64,000 bases of DNA from Paranoxybacillus sp035645275. Lineage in GTDB: Bacteria; Bacillota; Bacilli; Bacillales; Anoxybacillaceae. The stretch spans positions 105,294-169,293 of the forward strand of contig DASQMX010000019.1 of NCBI GenBank assembly GCA_035645275.1, in the 5' to 3' direction. The translations under genes were made by a program, and so were the position numbers. The notes under the pieces are model-generated. The model did not search any database and had not been told where the DNA came from. It saw only the letters and a list, made by a program, of their open reading frames with translations. Below, piece after piece: positions 8,679 through 17,496 of the stretch. Each line of letters opens with the position of its first letter. Within the stretch, counting starts at the first letter, position 1.

Positions 8679-9824
8679 ATGTCTTCTAATAAACTCTTTG
8701 ATGCTAAACAATTAGATAAAATTGTCGAAAAAGTAATTGACACGGTTCACAATAGTAAAGACGAAATTTTTCAGATTGGCGAGCAGTCACGTCAGGAGCA
8801 TGAAAGGCTGCTTGAGGAGCTGGAACAAACAAAGGAACTTGTAAATCAAATTATTCATGAAGGGGACAAACTGGAAGTACAAACCCGTTTGGCGCGGCAG
8901 CGGCTTTCTGATGTGAATCGCAATTTTACGCGCTATACAGAAGCAGAAATTCGTAATGCTTACGAAAAAGCGCATGACTTACATATGAAATTAACAATGA
9001 TTCGCGAACAAGAGCGGCAACTGCGCATGCGCCGCGATGAGATTGAACGGCGTTTAATTAACTTAAAGGAAACGATTGAACGGGCGGAACATTTAATTAG
9101 CCAAATTACGGTTGTATTGAACTATTTAAACAGCGATTTCCGGCAAATTGGCGAATTTATCGAAGGGGCAAGACAAAAGCAGGAGTTTGGCTTAAAAATC
9201 ATCGAGGCACAAGAGGAAGAGCGAAAAAGACTGTCGCGGGAAATTCATGATGGTCCTGCGCAAATGCTTGCTCATGTGATGATGCGCTCCGACTTATTGG
9301 AACGGATTTGCAGGGAGAAAGGACCAGATGCCACGATTCAAGAGTTGCGTGATTTCAAAAAAATGGTTCGTTCGGCATTATATGAAGTGCGGCGAATTAT
9401 TTATGATTTGAGACCAATGGCACTTGATGATTTAGGTTTAATTCCTACACTCAGAAAATATTTACAAACGGTCGAAGAATATAATAAAGTAACAAAAATT
9501 TCCTTCGTTCATTTTGGGCAAGAAAAACGGCTGCCGCCTCGCTTTGAAGTAGCGATTTTTCGCTTGATTCAAGAATCTGTACAAAATGCGTTAAAACATG
9601 CGGAACCAACAGAAATCCAAGTCAAAATCGAAATGACCAATAACTACATATTTATTATCGTTAAAGATAATGGAAAAGGATTTGATACGAGCGTAAAGAA
9701 GGAAAATGCGTTTGGATTGATTGGTATGAAAGAACGGGTTGACTTGTTGGAGGGGAAATTGGAGATTCGCTCAAAAATTGGTGCCGGCACAGTTGTGACG
9801 ATTCAAATTCCATTAGAGCTTTAA
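8679..9824 (+). CDS. degS: Sensor histidine kinase DegS
   Basis: The 381-residue product starts at MSSNKLFDAKQLDK; a longer in-frame ATG at 8553 gives a non-conserved extension and is not used. DegS is a soluble cytoplasmic kinase: a long N-terminal coiled-coil sensor region, then a HisKA_3 domain with SREIHDGPAQML (phospho-accepting His190) and an HATPase domain with LIQESVQNALKHA and DNGKGFD. It phosphorylates DegU, which controls exoenzymes, competence, motility and biofilm. There are no membrane segments. DegU follows 41 bp later. Length is close to the 385 residues of the B. subtilis protein. Confidence 0.96.
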   Translation: MSSNKLFDAKQLDKIVEKVIDTVHNSKDEIFQIGEQSRQEHERLLEELEQTKELVNQIIHEGDKLEVQTRLARQRLSDVNRNFTRYTEAEIRNAYEKAHDLHMKLTMIREQERQLRMRRDEIERRLINLKETIERAEHLISQITVVLNYLNSDFRQIGEFIEGARQKQEFGLKIIEAQEEERKRLSREIHDGPAQMLAHVMMRSDLLERICREKGPDATIQELRDFKKMVRSALYEVRRIIYDLRPMALDDLGLIPTLRKYLQTVEEYNKVTKISFVHFGQEKRLPPRFEVAIFRLIQESVQNALKHAEPTEIQVKIEMTNNYIFIIVKDNGKGFDTSVKKENAFGLIGMKERVDLLEGKLEIRSKIGAGTVVTIQIPLEL

Positions 9825-9865
9825 ATACAACTTAGGATGGAAGCAACGAAAGGGAGGAATGTGAG

Positions 9866-10552
9866 ATGAAAACGCGTATCGTCATTATCGATGACCATCA
9901 ACTGTTTCGTGAAGGTGTGAAACGAATTTTAGATTTTGAGGAAGACTTTGAAGTCGTAGCAGAAGGAGCGGACGGAAGCGAAGCATTAAACATTGTTGAG
10001 CAGTATAGACCGGATGTTGTCATCATGGATATTAATATGCCAAATATCAATGGAGTTGAGGCGACGCGCCAATTAGTAAAGACATATCCTGATACGAAAG
10101 TGATTATCTTATCCATTCACGATGATGAAAACTATGTGACGCATGCTTTGCAAACAGGAGCAATGGGCTATTTATTAAAAGAAATGGATGCGGATGAATT
10201 AATTGAAGCGGTGAAAGTGGTGGCAGAGGGCGGTTCTTATCTGCATCCGAAAGTGACACATAATCTTGTTAAAGAATATCGTCGCTTGGCGGCAAAAGAC
10301 CAAAATGGGGACTCTAAAGGCCAACAAAAGCAAGAAGTTCGCCTGCCGCTTCATTTACTAACGCGCCGCGAATGTGAAGTATTGCAGCTTCTCGCTGATG
10401 GAAAAAGCAACCGCGGCATCGGGGAAGCGTTGTTTATTAGCGAAAAAACGGTGAAAAACCATGTCAGCAATATTTTGCAAAAAATGAATGTCAACGATCG
10501 GACGCAAGCGGTTGTCATGGCGATTAAAAACGGATGGGTAGAAGTTCGTTAA
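9866..10552 (+). CDS. degU: Response regulator DegU
   Basis: The 228-residue protein has a receiver domain with IIDDHQLFREG, the phospho-acceptor Asp55 in VVIMDINMPN, the conserved Lys in LLKEMDADE, and a C-terminal NarL/LuxR helix-turn-helix (LTRRECEVLQLLADGKSN, FISEKTVKNHVSNILQKM). It is the partner of DegS immediately upstream. In Bacillus, unphosphorylated DegU helps ComK and so competence, and phospho-DegU adjusts flagellar and exoprotein genes; the comF and flagellar genes lie downstream here. A good ribosome site (AAAGGGAGGAATGTG) precedes the ATG. Confidence 0.97.
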   Translation: MKTRIVIIDDHQLFREGVKRILDFEEDFEVVAEGADGSEALNIVEQYRPDVVIMDINMPNINGVEATRQLVKTYPDTKVIILSIHDDENYVTHALQTGAMGYLLKEMDADELIEAVKVVAEGGSYLHPKVTHNLVKEYRRLAAKDQNGDSKGQQKQEVRLPLHLLTRRECEVLQLLADGKSNRGIGEALFISEKTVKNHVSNILQKMNVNDRTQAVVMAIKNGWVEVR

Positions 10553-10588
10553 ACAACGGAATCTTAGCGTTTGTTATGGGCAGTGGAC

Positions 10589-10715
10589 AAAGAGGCTGAA
10601 AGTAAAGTGTCAGACCACACAACACAATATATAGGACACAACATTGGGTAATACTATATATTGTATATTGTGAAATAGACGTGAGGGCAGACACTTATGA
10701 ATGCAGCCTCTTTTT
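10589..10715 (+). terminator. Terminator of degU carrying a nested palindromic repeat (copy 1)
   Basis: The outer stem AAAGAGGCTG / CAGCCTCTTT is followed by a T-run. Nested within its loop is a 92-bp element (10605-10696) bounded by AAGTGTCAGACCACAC and GTGAGGGCAGACACTT. The same inner element occurs inside two other terminators of this window. The 10553-10782 gap holds nothing else I can support. Confidence 0.75.
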
Positions 10716-10782
10716 ATAATGCAAACTTGTCTGTTTTCATATACAATAAACCATATAGACTAAAAATAGAGGAAGGTATTTT

Positions 10783-11628
10783 ATGATGAAAACGGCAATT
10801 TTAACCGATAGTACGGCCTATATTCCGCAAGATATTCGCGAAAAATTGCAGATACATATGATTCCTCTTAGCGTTGTGTTCGGCAATGAAACATACCGGG
10901 AAGAAGTAGACATCCATGCTGATGAATTTTACGAACAAGTGAGACAGCATGCTCAGCTTCCGACAACTTCTCAGCCTCCGCTTGGTTTATTTGTAGAAAC
11001 GTTCGAAAAATTATCGAAAGATTACGATGCGGTCATTAGCATTCATCTTTCCAGCGGAATTAGCGGCACCTATCAAGGGGCTGTTTCAGCTGCCAATATG
11101 GTGGAAGGAATTAAAGTATATCCGTATGATTCTGAGATTAGCTGCATGGTGCAAGGTTTTTATGTCATTGAAGCAGCCAAGATGGCATTAGAAGGAAAAA
11201 GCCCTGAGGAAATTATCGCCCGCTTGGATGAAATGAAAAAGACCGTTCGCGCTTATTTTATGGTCGATGACTTATCGCACTTGCAGCGGGGCGGCCGCCT
11301 CAGCGGTGCGCAAGCGTTCATCGGAAGTTTATTGCAAGTGAAGCCGCTTCTTCATTTCGATAATAAGGTCATTGTGCCATTTGAGAAAATTCGCACGCGC
11401 AAAAAAGCAATTAAGCGCATCGAGGAGTTATTTGCTGAAGATGCAAGCACAGGTGTACCGATGAAGGCGGTCATCATTCATGCGAATCGCCCTGAAGAAG
11501 CGGAAGCTTGGAAAACTGAGCTTGCGCAAACTTATCCGCATGTAGAGTTTATGATTAGTTATTTCGGGCCAGTCATCGGCACTCACTTAGGTGAAGGCGC
11601 GCTTGGACTTGGCTGGTATAAACTTTAA
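10783..11628 (+). CDS. degV: DegV family fatty-acid-binding protein
   Basis: The 281-residue protein shows the DegV fold signatures: ILTDSTAYIPQ at the N terminus, PTTSQPPLG, ISIHLSSGISGTYQGA, DDLSHLQRGGRLSGAQA and a C-terminal SYFGPVIGTHLGEGALGLG. DegV proteins bind a single long-chain fatty acid; the FakB members hand it to the FakA kinase for phosphorylation. B. subtilis also has degV next to degSU. It starts with two Met codons; either may be used, with AGAGGAAGG ahead. It stands as a single gene between two structured terminators. Confidence 0.92.
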   Translation: MMKTAILTDSTAYIPQDIREKLQIHMIPLSVVFGNETYREEVDIHADEFYEQVRQHAQLPTTSQPPLGLFVETFEKLSKDYDAVISIHLSSGISGTYQGAVSAANMVEGIKVYPYDSEISCMVQGFYVIEAAKMALEGKSPEEIIARLDEMKKTVRAYFMVDDLSHLQRGGRLSGAQAFIGSLLQVKPLLHFDNKVIVPFEKIRTRKKAIKRIEELFAEDASTGVPMKAVIIHANRPEEAEAWKTELAQTYPHVEFMISYFGPVIGTHLGEGALGLGWYKL

Positions 11629-11642
11629 CATCATTCTAAGCG

Positions 11643-11765
11643 TAAGAGGCTGTCTCAAAAGCCAAGGGTCAGACCCCACAACACAATATAGGACATAATG
11701 TTGGATAAATGAGCTATATATTGTGAAACGCACGTGAGGTCAGACCCTTATGAGACAGCCTCTTA
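11643..11765 (+). terminator. Terminator of degV carrying a nested palindromic repeat (copy 2)
   Basis: The outer arms TAAGAGGCTGTCTCA and TGAGACAGCCTCTTA are perfect 15-bp complements. The nested 86-bp element (11664-11749) is bounded by AAGGGTCAGACC and GGTCAGACCCTT. The comFA start codon lies only 22 bp past the outer stem. Confidence 0.75.
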
Positions 11766-11787
11766 TTTAGAATAGGAGAGGTATCGC

Positions 11788-13287
11788 ATGCGGTTTATCA
11801 TCGAAAATAACCGTCTCATTCCCGAGCCGCTGGCAAAAGAGCGGTGGGAAGAGGCAATGCCCATCAACTGTTTTGAGCATCTTCCTTCTTTTCCGATTTA
11901 TCCTCACTTTTCTTTCTCCGCTGAACTTCTCTCATTCCTTGAAGGGAAACAGCTGCTTCTTGATGAACTTCCTTTTCCCATCGAATTGCTTCAGGCGCAT
12001 TATGAACAAGGATATATCAGGTACGAAAAAGGCATTACGAAAACAACAAAAGGCTACCGCTGCGAACGGTGCGGCAATGGAGAAGCGCATTTCTTCGCTT
12101 CGTTTTTCTGTGCCCGTTGCCAGCAACGATGCACCTATTGCCGCAAATGCATTACGATGGGAAGAGTGAGTGGCTGCACGCCGCTTATTGTTTCATGCAT
12201 ACCGGTGAAAGGACAAACGTATGACAATGCGTTACATTGGCACGGCACGCTTTCATCAGGGCAGCAATCGGCGGCTGAAGCGGTTGTACAAGCGATAGAG
12301 CATAATGAGCAGCTGCTCGTTTGGGCGGTGTGTGGAGCGGGGAAAACAGAAGTGTTGTTTCCCGGAATCAACCGGGCGCTGCAGTTAGGAAAGCGTGTTT
12401 GCATCGCTACACCAAGGATGGATGTGGTACTCGAACTGGCGCCGCGCTTAAAACAAGCATTTCCTCATCTTCCTGTCATCGCTTTATATGGCGGCAGCGA
12501 AGACCGCGGCAAAACAGCACCGCTTGTGATTTCCACGACCCATCAACTGCTTCGTTTCTACAAAGCGTTTGATGTGATGATCATTGATGAAGTTGATGCG
12601 TTTCCGTATTCCGTTGAGCCGATGTTACAGTATGCCGTGGAAAAAGCAAGAAAAGATCCGTCTTCCGTTATTTATTTAACGGCAACACCGAATCGAAAGT
12701 GGCAGCAAGACGTAAAAGAAGGAAAGCTCAAAGCGGTGACGATTCCGGCCCGCTACCACGGTTTTCCACTTCCAGTTCCCGCCTTTGAATGGTGTGGCAA
12801 CTGGAGCAAAGCGGTAAAGAAGCAATCTTTGCCCCGCAATGTTCTTGCATGGATTCATGAGCGTCTTGTTGGGGGAAAGCAAGCCTTTCTATTTGTCCCG
12901 AACATAGAGCTTCTAGAGAAGATTGTTGCGATTTTAAAAAAGTTGGATGCAAAAATCGAAGGGGTTCACGCCGAAGACCCGGCAAGAAAAGAAAAAGTCG
13001 CCGCTTTCCGCAAAGGAGAACTTCCGCTTCTTGTGACGACAACGATTTTAGAGCGCGGCGTGACAGTCCCAAATATCGATGTTGCTGTACTCGGCGCCGA
13101 AGACCGCATTTTTACGGAAGGGGCGCTCGTGCAAATTGCTGGGCGCGTGGGAAGAAGCGCACAATACCCAAGCGGCGATGTCCGTTTTTTTCATTACGGA
13201 AAAACGAAAGAAATGATTGCCGCGAAACAGCACATTGAGCGAATGAACAAAGAAGCAGCAAAAAGGGGGCTGTTAAACACAAAATGA
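11788..13287 (+). CDS. comFA: Competence ATP-dependent DNA translocase ComFA
   Basis: The 499-residue protein is a DEAD-box-like superfamily 2 ATPase needed for uptake of single-stranded DNA in transformation. A cysteine-rich zinc site occupies residues 92-121 (CERC, CARC, CTYCRKC), the known ComFA hallmark. Walker A is AVCGAGKTEVL at residues 180-190, Walker B is MIIDEVDAF, motif III is YLTATPN, and motif VI lies in QIAGRVGRSA. The product is cytoplasmic, membrane-associated at the uptake site. It overlaps comFC by 4 bp (ATGA). comFB, which lies between them in B. subtilis, is absent here. Confidence 0.95.
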   Translation: MRFIIENNRLIPEPLAKERWEEAMPINCFEHLPSFPIYPHFSFSAELLSFLEGKQLLLDELPFPIELLQAHYEQGYIRYEKGITKTTKGYRCERCGNGEAHFFASFFCARCQQRCTYCRKCITMGRVSGCTPLIVSCIPVKGQTYDNALHWHGTLSSGQQSAAEAVVQAIEHNEQLLVWAVCGAGKTEVLFPGINRALQLGKRVCIATPRMDVVLELAPRLKQAFPHLPVIALYGGSEDRGKTAPLVISTTHQLLRFYKAFDVMIIDEVDAFPYSVEPMLQYAVEKARKDPSSVIYLTATPNRKWQQDVKEGKLKAVTIPARYHGFPLPVPAFEWCGNWSKAVKKQSLPRNVLAWIHERLVGGKQAFLFVPNIELLEKIVAILKKLDAKIEGVHAEDPARKEKVAAFRKGELPLLVTTTILERGVTVPNIDVAVLGAEDRIFTEGALVQIAGRVGRSAQYPSGDVRFFHYGKTKEMIAAKQHIERMNKEAAKRGLLNTK

Positions 13288-13997
13288 TGTATTTTTGTTT
13301 GATTTGCCATGCACCTTACAATCCTGTTGTTAGTTGGCAGCATGTATTAACATTAAGGAAACCTGATATTCTCTGCGAAAAATGCCGCCGCGCATTTTTA
13401 CTCATTAGCGGGGAAATATGCGAGAGTTGCGGACGGCCTTTTCAGCATCTCGATTCATCTTATCGTCAAGGCTCGTTATGTATCGACTGCATTCGCTGGC
13501 AGGAAAATGAGGATTGGAAAGATGTTTTAACGAAAAACCGCTCTGTTTATTTATATAACGATTTTATGAAAGAAGTAGTTTCACTTTGGAAGTTTCGCGG
13601 TGATTACGCGATGGTCAAAGCGTTTCAAGACGATTTTTCCTGCATATTTTTCCAGCATTTTGATGATACGTTCCTCCTTGTTCCGATTCCTCTCAGCGCT
13701 GAGCGTTTATACGAACGAGGCTTTAACCAGGCAAAAGCGCTCGCCGAACTATTGAATCTCCCCATCCACGATATCCTCACACGTCATCACCACGAAAAAC
13801 AATCAAAAAAATCACGTCGTGAGCGATTGCAAACGGAAAACCTATTTCAATTAGCGGAACCAATCTCTTTAGCGAACCGGCGCATTGTCCTCATCGACGA
13901 CATTTACACGACAGGAACGACCTTAAGACATGCGGCGAAAGTGCTGCTTGAGGCGGGGGCGCTATCTGTTTCTTCATTCACATTGGCGAGAGGTTAA
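13284..13997 (+). CDS. comFC: Competence protein ComFC, phosphoribosyltransferase-like
   Basis: The 237-residue product has an N-terminal double zinc-finger (CLICHAPYNP, CEKCRRAF, CESCGRPF, CIDCIRW) and a C-terminal PRTase fold with the PRPP-binding motif IVLIDDIYTTGTTL. YERGFNQAKALA is also typical of the ComF family. ComFC supports DNA import and, by inference from other species, works with ComFA and DprA. Translation is probably coupled to comFA through the 4-bp overlap. The start can be the first or second Met of MM. Confidence 0.93.
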   Translation: MMYFCLICHAPYNPVVSWQHVLTLRKPDILCEKCRRAFLLISGEICESCGRPFQHLDSSYRQGSLCIDCIRWQENEDWKDVLTKNRSVYLYNDFMKEVVSLWKFRGDYAMVKAFQDDFSCIFFQHFDDTFLLVPIPLSAERLYERGFNQAKALAELLNLPIHDILTRHHHEKQSKKSRRERLQTENLFQLAEPISLANRRIVLIDDIYTTGTTLRHAAKVLLEAGALSVSSFTLARG

Positions 13998-14011
13998 TAT
14001 GTAGGGCGAAC

Positions 14012-15919
14012 ATGCCGATATTAAAAATAGTAAAGTTAGAGCGGAGCGTGAAATCAATGCAAATTCGCAGCGATTGGATAAACAATCAGCCGATGATTAA
14101 TGATTTATCTTTTTCATTAAAAGAGGGAGATACGGTTTTTGCGGTCGTTAAAGAACGATTAAACAATAATGAAGCGATTTTAACGATTCGTGGGCAGGAT
14201 GTACACGTTCGCTTTCAAGGCGAAATACCAAATGAAGAGCAATTTGCTGTGCAAATTACCGGAATAAAAGATGATGTTTTACAAGTGCAAGTCGTATCGC
14301 AGACAGCGGAAATGGCGACGAATCGTGCAGACACCGGGTTGCTTCCTGTTAGTGAATTAGAGAAAGCCGAACAAATCTTGCTAGCGCAAGGAATTCGCCT
14401 ATCTAAGGAAGAGAAAGCGATATTAAGACGTTTTTTCGAAAAAGCGAAAGGAACGCTAAACGAAAAATTGGAAACGATACAGGCACTGGCTAATAAAAAG
14501 CTTGAAATCACCGAATTACATTTACAATCCATCCATGAAGCGCTGCACGGTGAACCGTTCGGTGAGGTATTAACGCAGTTGGCCGATCACCTCGAGCTCT
14601 TGCCACAATTACAATCCGCGGAGGAGAACAACCGAGAGTCTGTTAACACCGAAAAGAAGTTTTTCCATTCTCAAACGGAAACGGACTTATTAGAAGATCA
14701 ATTGATCTCGCAACAAGAGCGCATTTTTGTCGGAACAGAAGCAACGAACGGGCAACAAACGGAACTGCCGTATTGGAATGAGGAATGGTTTCAAACCATA
14801 CCTGCTCCAACAAAAGATATTATCGTTAAGACGGTTACGGAAAAGCTTTCGCAACTGACGCTTGATTTTAAAAAGTTACAAACAGAGATCAATAAAAAAT
14901 TAGAAAATGTTCGATTTTTGCTTGATAGCGGGCAAGTGCAGGCGCGCCAGCAGGCAAAGCAATTTATGGAGGCTGTGATTAACACATTGGATCGTGCCAT
15001 TTTGCAAGGAGAATTTATGCTTTTTACCGACATGAAAACGGAGAAACAAATGCTTCAGGCAAGCGCGAAGTTAGCGGAAGCGAAGCAGCTGCTTACTGAG
15101 GGAAAGCCGAGCGAGGCTTTAAAAATCGTCAATGAAGTAAAGCAGTTTATGGAAAATCTTCGCTTTCAGCCGGCAGATGTAAAAATAAAGCATTTTGTTT
15201 CCACTTTTCATTTAAATGAGCAAGAAGCAACGCCAAAGCAGCAGCTTCTTTCGCAAATGGCAAGAACATTAAAACTTCCGCTAGGTGAGGAAGTTTCCGC
15301 CCGAAATATGTTTGAGCAATTTCGCCAATTAGGGTTTCAGCATGAAAAAGATGTTTCTCGAGCCTTATTGTTTAAGCAGCCAGCCATCGAGCCGCAAAAT
15401 ATAAAGGCGTTGTTAATGAAATTAAGCCAAGGAGAATCTGGCATAATCGCCCAGCAAGCCGAGCACGCTTTAACGAATATGACCGGTCAGCAGCTGTTAA
15501 GCAAATTTGACGCTAACCATCATATGCAAACGATGTTTTACCAATTGCCGATGTTATTGCAAGGGAAAATTGAAACCGTGAATGTTTATTTAAATTCCCG
15601 CAATGCTGGCGGCAAACTCGATTGGGAAAACTGCAGCTTGTACTTTTTATTTAATACTGAAAAATACGGGAAAATAGGAATTTTACTGCAAACGGCCGAG
15701 CGCAACTTAACGTTAACGATAAAAACAGATCATGAAGAGCTGTCTGAAATATTACGCCCGTTAACAGAGAGGGCTAAGGAAAACTTGGAAGCAATCGGCT
15801 ACAATGTAAAAGGAATTACTTTTGCGAAAATGAATGAACAAGGAGAACAAAAAGCCGTTGCAGAAACAGCGCAAACAAAAGAAACAAATAGCGAGAAAGG
15901 TTATGATGTTACGGTATGA
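14012..15919 (+). CDS. FliK-like flagellar protein (YlqG-like)
   Basis: The product is 635 residues from 14012; an alternative start at 14057 (MQIRSDW, GGAG 10 nt upstream) gives 620 and may be the true one. The C-terminal part, about residues 520-615, resembles the FliK/Flg_hook C-terminal domain (LDWENCSLYFLF, GKIGILLQTAERNLTLTIKTD, LRPLTERAKENLEAIGYNV). The middle is Gln/Lys/Glu-rich and likely helical, and there is no signal peptide. The next gene encodes a FlhB C-domain-like protein and overlaps by 4 bp, the same pairing as ylqG-ylqH of B. subtilis. A role in substrate switching or hook-length-type control of export is inferred. Confidence 0.65.
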   Translation: MPILKIVKLERSVKSMQIRSDWINNQPMINDLSFSLKEGDTVFAVVKERLNNNEAILTIRGQDVHVRFQGEIPNEEQFAVQITGIKDDVLQVQVVSQTAEMATNRADTGLLPVSELEKAEQILLAQGIRLSKEEKAILRRFFEKAKGTLNEKLETIQALANKKLEITELHLQSIHEALHGEPFGEVLTQLADHLELLPQLQSAEENNRESVNTEKKFFHSQTETDLLEDQLISQQERIFVGTEATNGQQTELPYWNEEWFQTIPAPTKDIIVKTVTEKLSQLTLDFKKLQTEINKKLENVRFLLDSGQVQARQQAKQFMEAVINTLDRAILQGEFMLFTDMKTEKQMLQASAKLAEAKQLLTEGKPSEALKIVNEVKQFMENLRFQPADVKIKHFVSTFHLNEQEATPKQQLLSQMARTLKLPLGEEVSARNMFEQFRQLGFQHEKDVSRALLFKQPAIEPQNIKALLMKLSQGESGIIAQQAEHALTNMTGQQLLSKFDANHHMQTMFYQLPMLLQGKIETVNVYLNSRNAGGKLDWENCSLYFLFNTEKYGKIGILLQTAERNLTLTIKTDHEELSEILRPLTERAKENLEAIGYNVKGITFAKMNEQGEQKAVAETAQTKETNSEKGYDVTV

Positions 15920-16173
15920 AAAACGGTTACCAACATTATTTTTCCGCGTTAACAAGCTATGAAGAAGGAGCCAATCAGCTTTCAGCGGCACCTTCGTCCA
16001 ATGTAAGCGCCGCGAAGCAAATGATGGAAAGAGCGCAGCAACAAAACATTCCTTTGCAAAATGATCCATCGCTTGTTGAACATTTAGCGGACCCGGAAAA
16101 CCGCGTTCCTTCACAGCTTTATGCAGTCATTGGAGAAATTTTAAAATTAATTAAGAGCATTGAACAACAATAG
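15916..16173 (+). CDS. Small FlhB C-terminal-domain-like protein (YlqH-like)
   Basis: The 85-residue protein matches the tail of FlhB cytoplasmic domains: MMERAQQQNIPLQNDPSLVE followed by RVPSQLYAVIGEILKLI corresponds to the helix-strand-helix end of FlhB_C. It lacks membrane helices and the NPTH autocleavage motif, so it cannot replace FlhB. Stand-alone FlhB-C-like proteins of this kind (YlqH/FhlX type) are known and can partly replace the cleaved FlhB C-domain. Start overlaps the previous stop by 4 bp, so translation is coupled. Function beyond an export-gate accessory is not known. Confidence 0.75.
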   Translation: MKNGYQHYFSALTSYEEGANQLSAAPSSNVSAAKQMMERAQQQNIPLQNDPSLVEHLADPENRVPSQLYAVIGEILKLIKSIEQQ

Positions 16174-16184
16174 GAGAGATGGAT

Positions 16185-16622
16185 GTGGAAATTCAAAAAA
16201 TCACAAAAACAAACATGACGAACGTAAGTAGAAAAGAAGCAACAGCATCAGCGTCTGTATCGTTTGCGGAAGTCGTGGCAAAGCGGAATGAAGAACTCGT
16301 ACTTGAGCGGTTTCAGCAACTGGCGAAAGAAATTGAAGAACAAGGAAAAATTTTAGCGGAATCACGTTCGGTGGAAGATTTACGAAAATATAAAAAGCTT
16401 GTAAAAAAGTTACTTGATGATGTCGTAAAAAACGGACTGCAGCTCTCGGAGCAGCGCGGTTTCAACTGGAGCGGACGTTCACGGTTATATAAGATTGTGA
16501 AGGAAGTAGACAAAAAGTTAATTGATGTAACGAATGCCGTATTACAAAGAGAAAAAGAAGGAATTGACCTTTTAAGCACGATCGGGGAAATTCAAGGGTT
16601 AATTATCAATATTTATACGTAG
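16185..16622 (+). CDS. YaaR family (DUF327) protein
   Basis: The product is 145 residues from a GTG at 16185; the in-frame ATG at 16179 leaves only 2 nt after AGGAG, while the GTG leaves 8, so the GTG is preferred. DUF327 features are clear: LRKYKKLVKKLLDDVV, the GRSRLYKIVKEVDKKL block, and the terminal STIGEIQGLIINIYT. The family has no assigned biochemical role. It sits 11 bp after the FlhB-C-like gene within a run of flagellar genes, so cotranscription and a flagellar link are plausible but unproven. Confidence 0.8.
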   Translation: MEIQKITKTNMTNVSRKEATASASVSFAEVVAKRNEELVLERFQQLAKEIEEQGKILAESRSVEDLRKYKKLVKKLLDDVVKNGLQLSEQRGFNWSGRSRLYKIVKEVDKKLIDVTNAVLQREKEGIDLLSTIGEIQGLIINIYT

Positions 16623-16680
16623 ACGTTCTCCGTTTATCGTATAATGAAAGTAAAGAGAGATGGATAGGAGGGCGAAATTG

Positions 16681-17091
16681 ATGAAGTTAGAAAATTGCCC
16701 AAACTGCGGACGCTTATTTGTGAGAAATCAGTTTCGTGATATTTGTGAGAATTGTTATCGAGAAGAAGAAAAGGAGTTCGAGAAAGTTTATAATTTTTTG
16801 CGCAAAAGGGAAAACCGCCTGGCGACAATCGCGCAAATTGTAGAAGCAACGGGAGTTAAGGAATCGCTGCTGATGAAATTTATTAAAACTGGACGTCTAA
16901 AAATCGCACAATTCCCGAATTTAGGCTACCCTTGCGACCGCTGCGGTGCGCTTATTCGTGAAGGAAAACTGTGCGTAAACTGTTCAACAGACTTGAATAA
17001 ACAGTTAGAAATGCTGCAAAAGGAAGAAGAAATGAAAAAAAATCGCCAAATAAGAAGCATTTATTATACCAGAAAGGTTGGCGAGAATTAA
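16681..17091 (+). CDS. yvyF: Flagellar operon protein YvyF
   Basis: The 136-residue product starts at MKLENCPNCG; GGAGGG lies 8 nt upstream. Zinc-finger pairs at both ends (CPNCGRLF, CENCY; CDRCGALI, CVNC) flank a helix-turn-helix-like segment (TIAQIVEATGVKESLLMKFI). This is the TIGR03826 family, always next to flgM in Bacillus. In B. subtilis YvyF has been linked to control of flagellar gene expression through FlgM; the detail is not readable from sequence. A TATAAT at 16640-16645 may be its -10 element, but no good -35 is seen. Confidence 0.9.
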   Translation: MKLENCPNCGRLFVRNQFRDICENCYREEEKEFEKVYNFLRKRENRLATIAQIVEATGVKESLLMKFIKTGRLKIAQFPNLGYPCDRCGALIREGKLCVNCSTDLNKQLEMLQKEEEMKKNRQIRSIYYTRKVGEN

Positions 17092-17104
17092 TTTTCATTT
17101 CTTG

Positions 17105-17131
17105 TAAACAATCTTTTCTGTTTGCCGATAA
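17105..17131 (+). promoter_or_regulatory. Sigma-D promoter of flgM
   Basis: TAAA at 17105-17108 and GCCGATAA at 17124-17131 are separated by 15 nt, a full match to the sigma-D consensus. It lies 46 bp upstream of flgM, giving the classic feedback in which sigma-D drives its own anti-sigma factor. Confidence 0.92.
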
Positions 17132-17176
17132 TATAGATAGGAGATACGGAAACGTCAGAGAAAAGGAGGGATTTTC

Positions 17177-17440
17177 ATGAGAATTAACCATCTTGGATCG
17201 ATGAGCGTTAATCCTTATAGACGTCAGCTGGATAAAGACATGCAGGCGAAAAAGCCCGCAGTTATGCAAGATAAAGTGGAAATTTCTGCGACGGCGAAAG
17301 AGCTGCAGCAAGTTTCTCAATGGACGGTCGAGCATCAAGAGAAATTACGCAAGTTAAAAGAACAAGTGAAAAACGGAACATATAAAATTGATCCAGAGGC
17401 GATCGCAAAAAGTATATACAAGTTTTACTTTGAAAATTAA
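17177..17440 (+). CDS. flgM: Anti-sigma-D factor FlgM
   Basis: The 87-residue protein has the typical FlgM layout: a disordered N-terminal half (SVNPYRRQLDKDM) and a helical C-terminal sigma-binding half (KVEISATAKELQQV ... LKEQVKNGTYKIDPEAIAKSIYK). FlgM holds sigma-D inactive until the hook-basal body is complete. A consensus sigma-D promoter precedes it, and yvyF and flgN flank it as in B. subtilis. The ribosome site AAAGGAGGG is strong. Confidence 0.95.
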   Translation: MRINHLGSMSVNPYRRQLDKDMQAKKPAVMQDKVEISATAKELQQVSQWTVEHQEKLRKLKEQVKNGTYKIDPEAIAKSIYKFYFEN

Positions 17441-17496
17441 ATCAGTATTCACATAATACTGGTTTAATTTTTATGTACTATTAAGGAGAGATTGGA

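Noticed and set aside
8399..8743. Minus-strand ORF of 114 codons before degS
   Set aside because: It overlaps the degS start and promoter region, is very Leu/Ile/Phe-rich and low in conserved features, and has no ribosome site.
12728..13072. Minus-strand ORF of 114 codons inside comFA
   Set aside because: It lies fully inside a well-conserved helicase gene and shows no family features.
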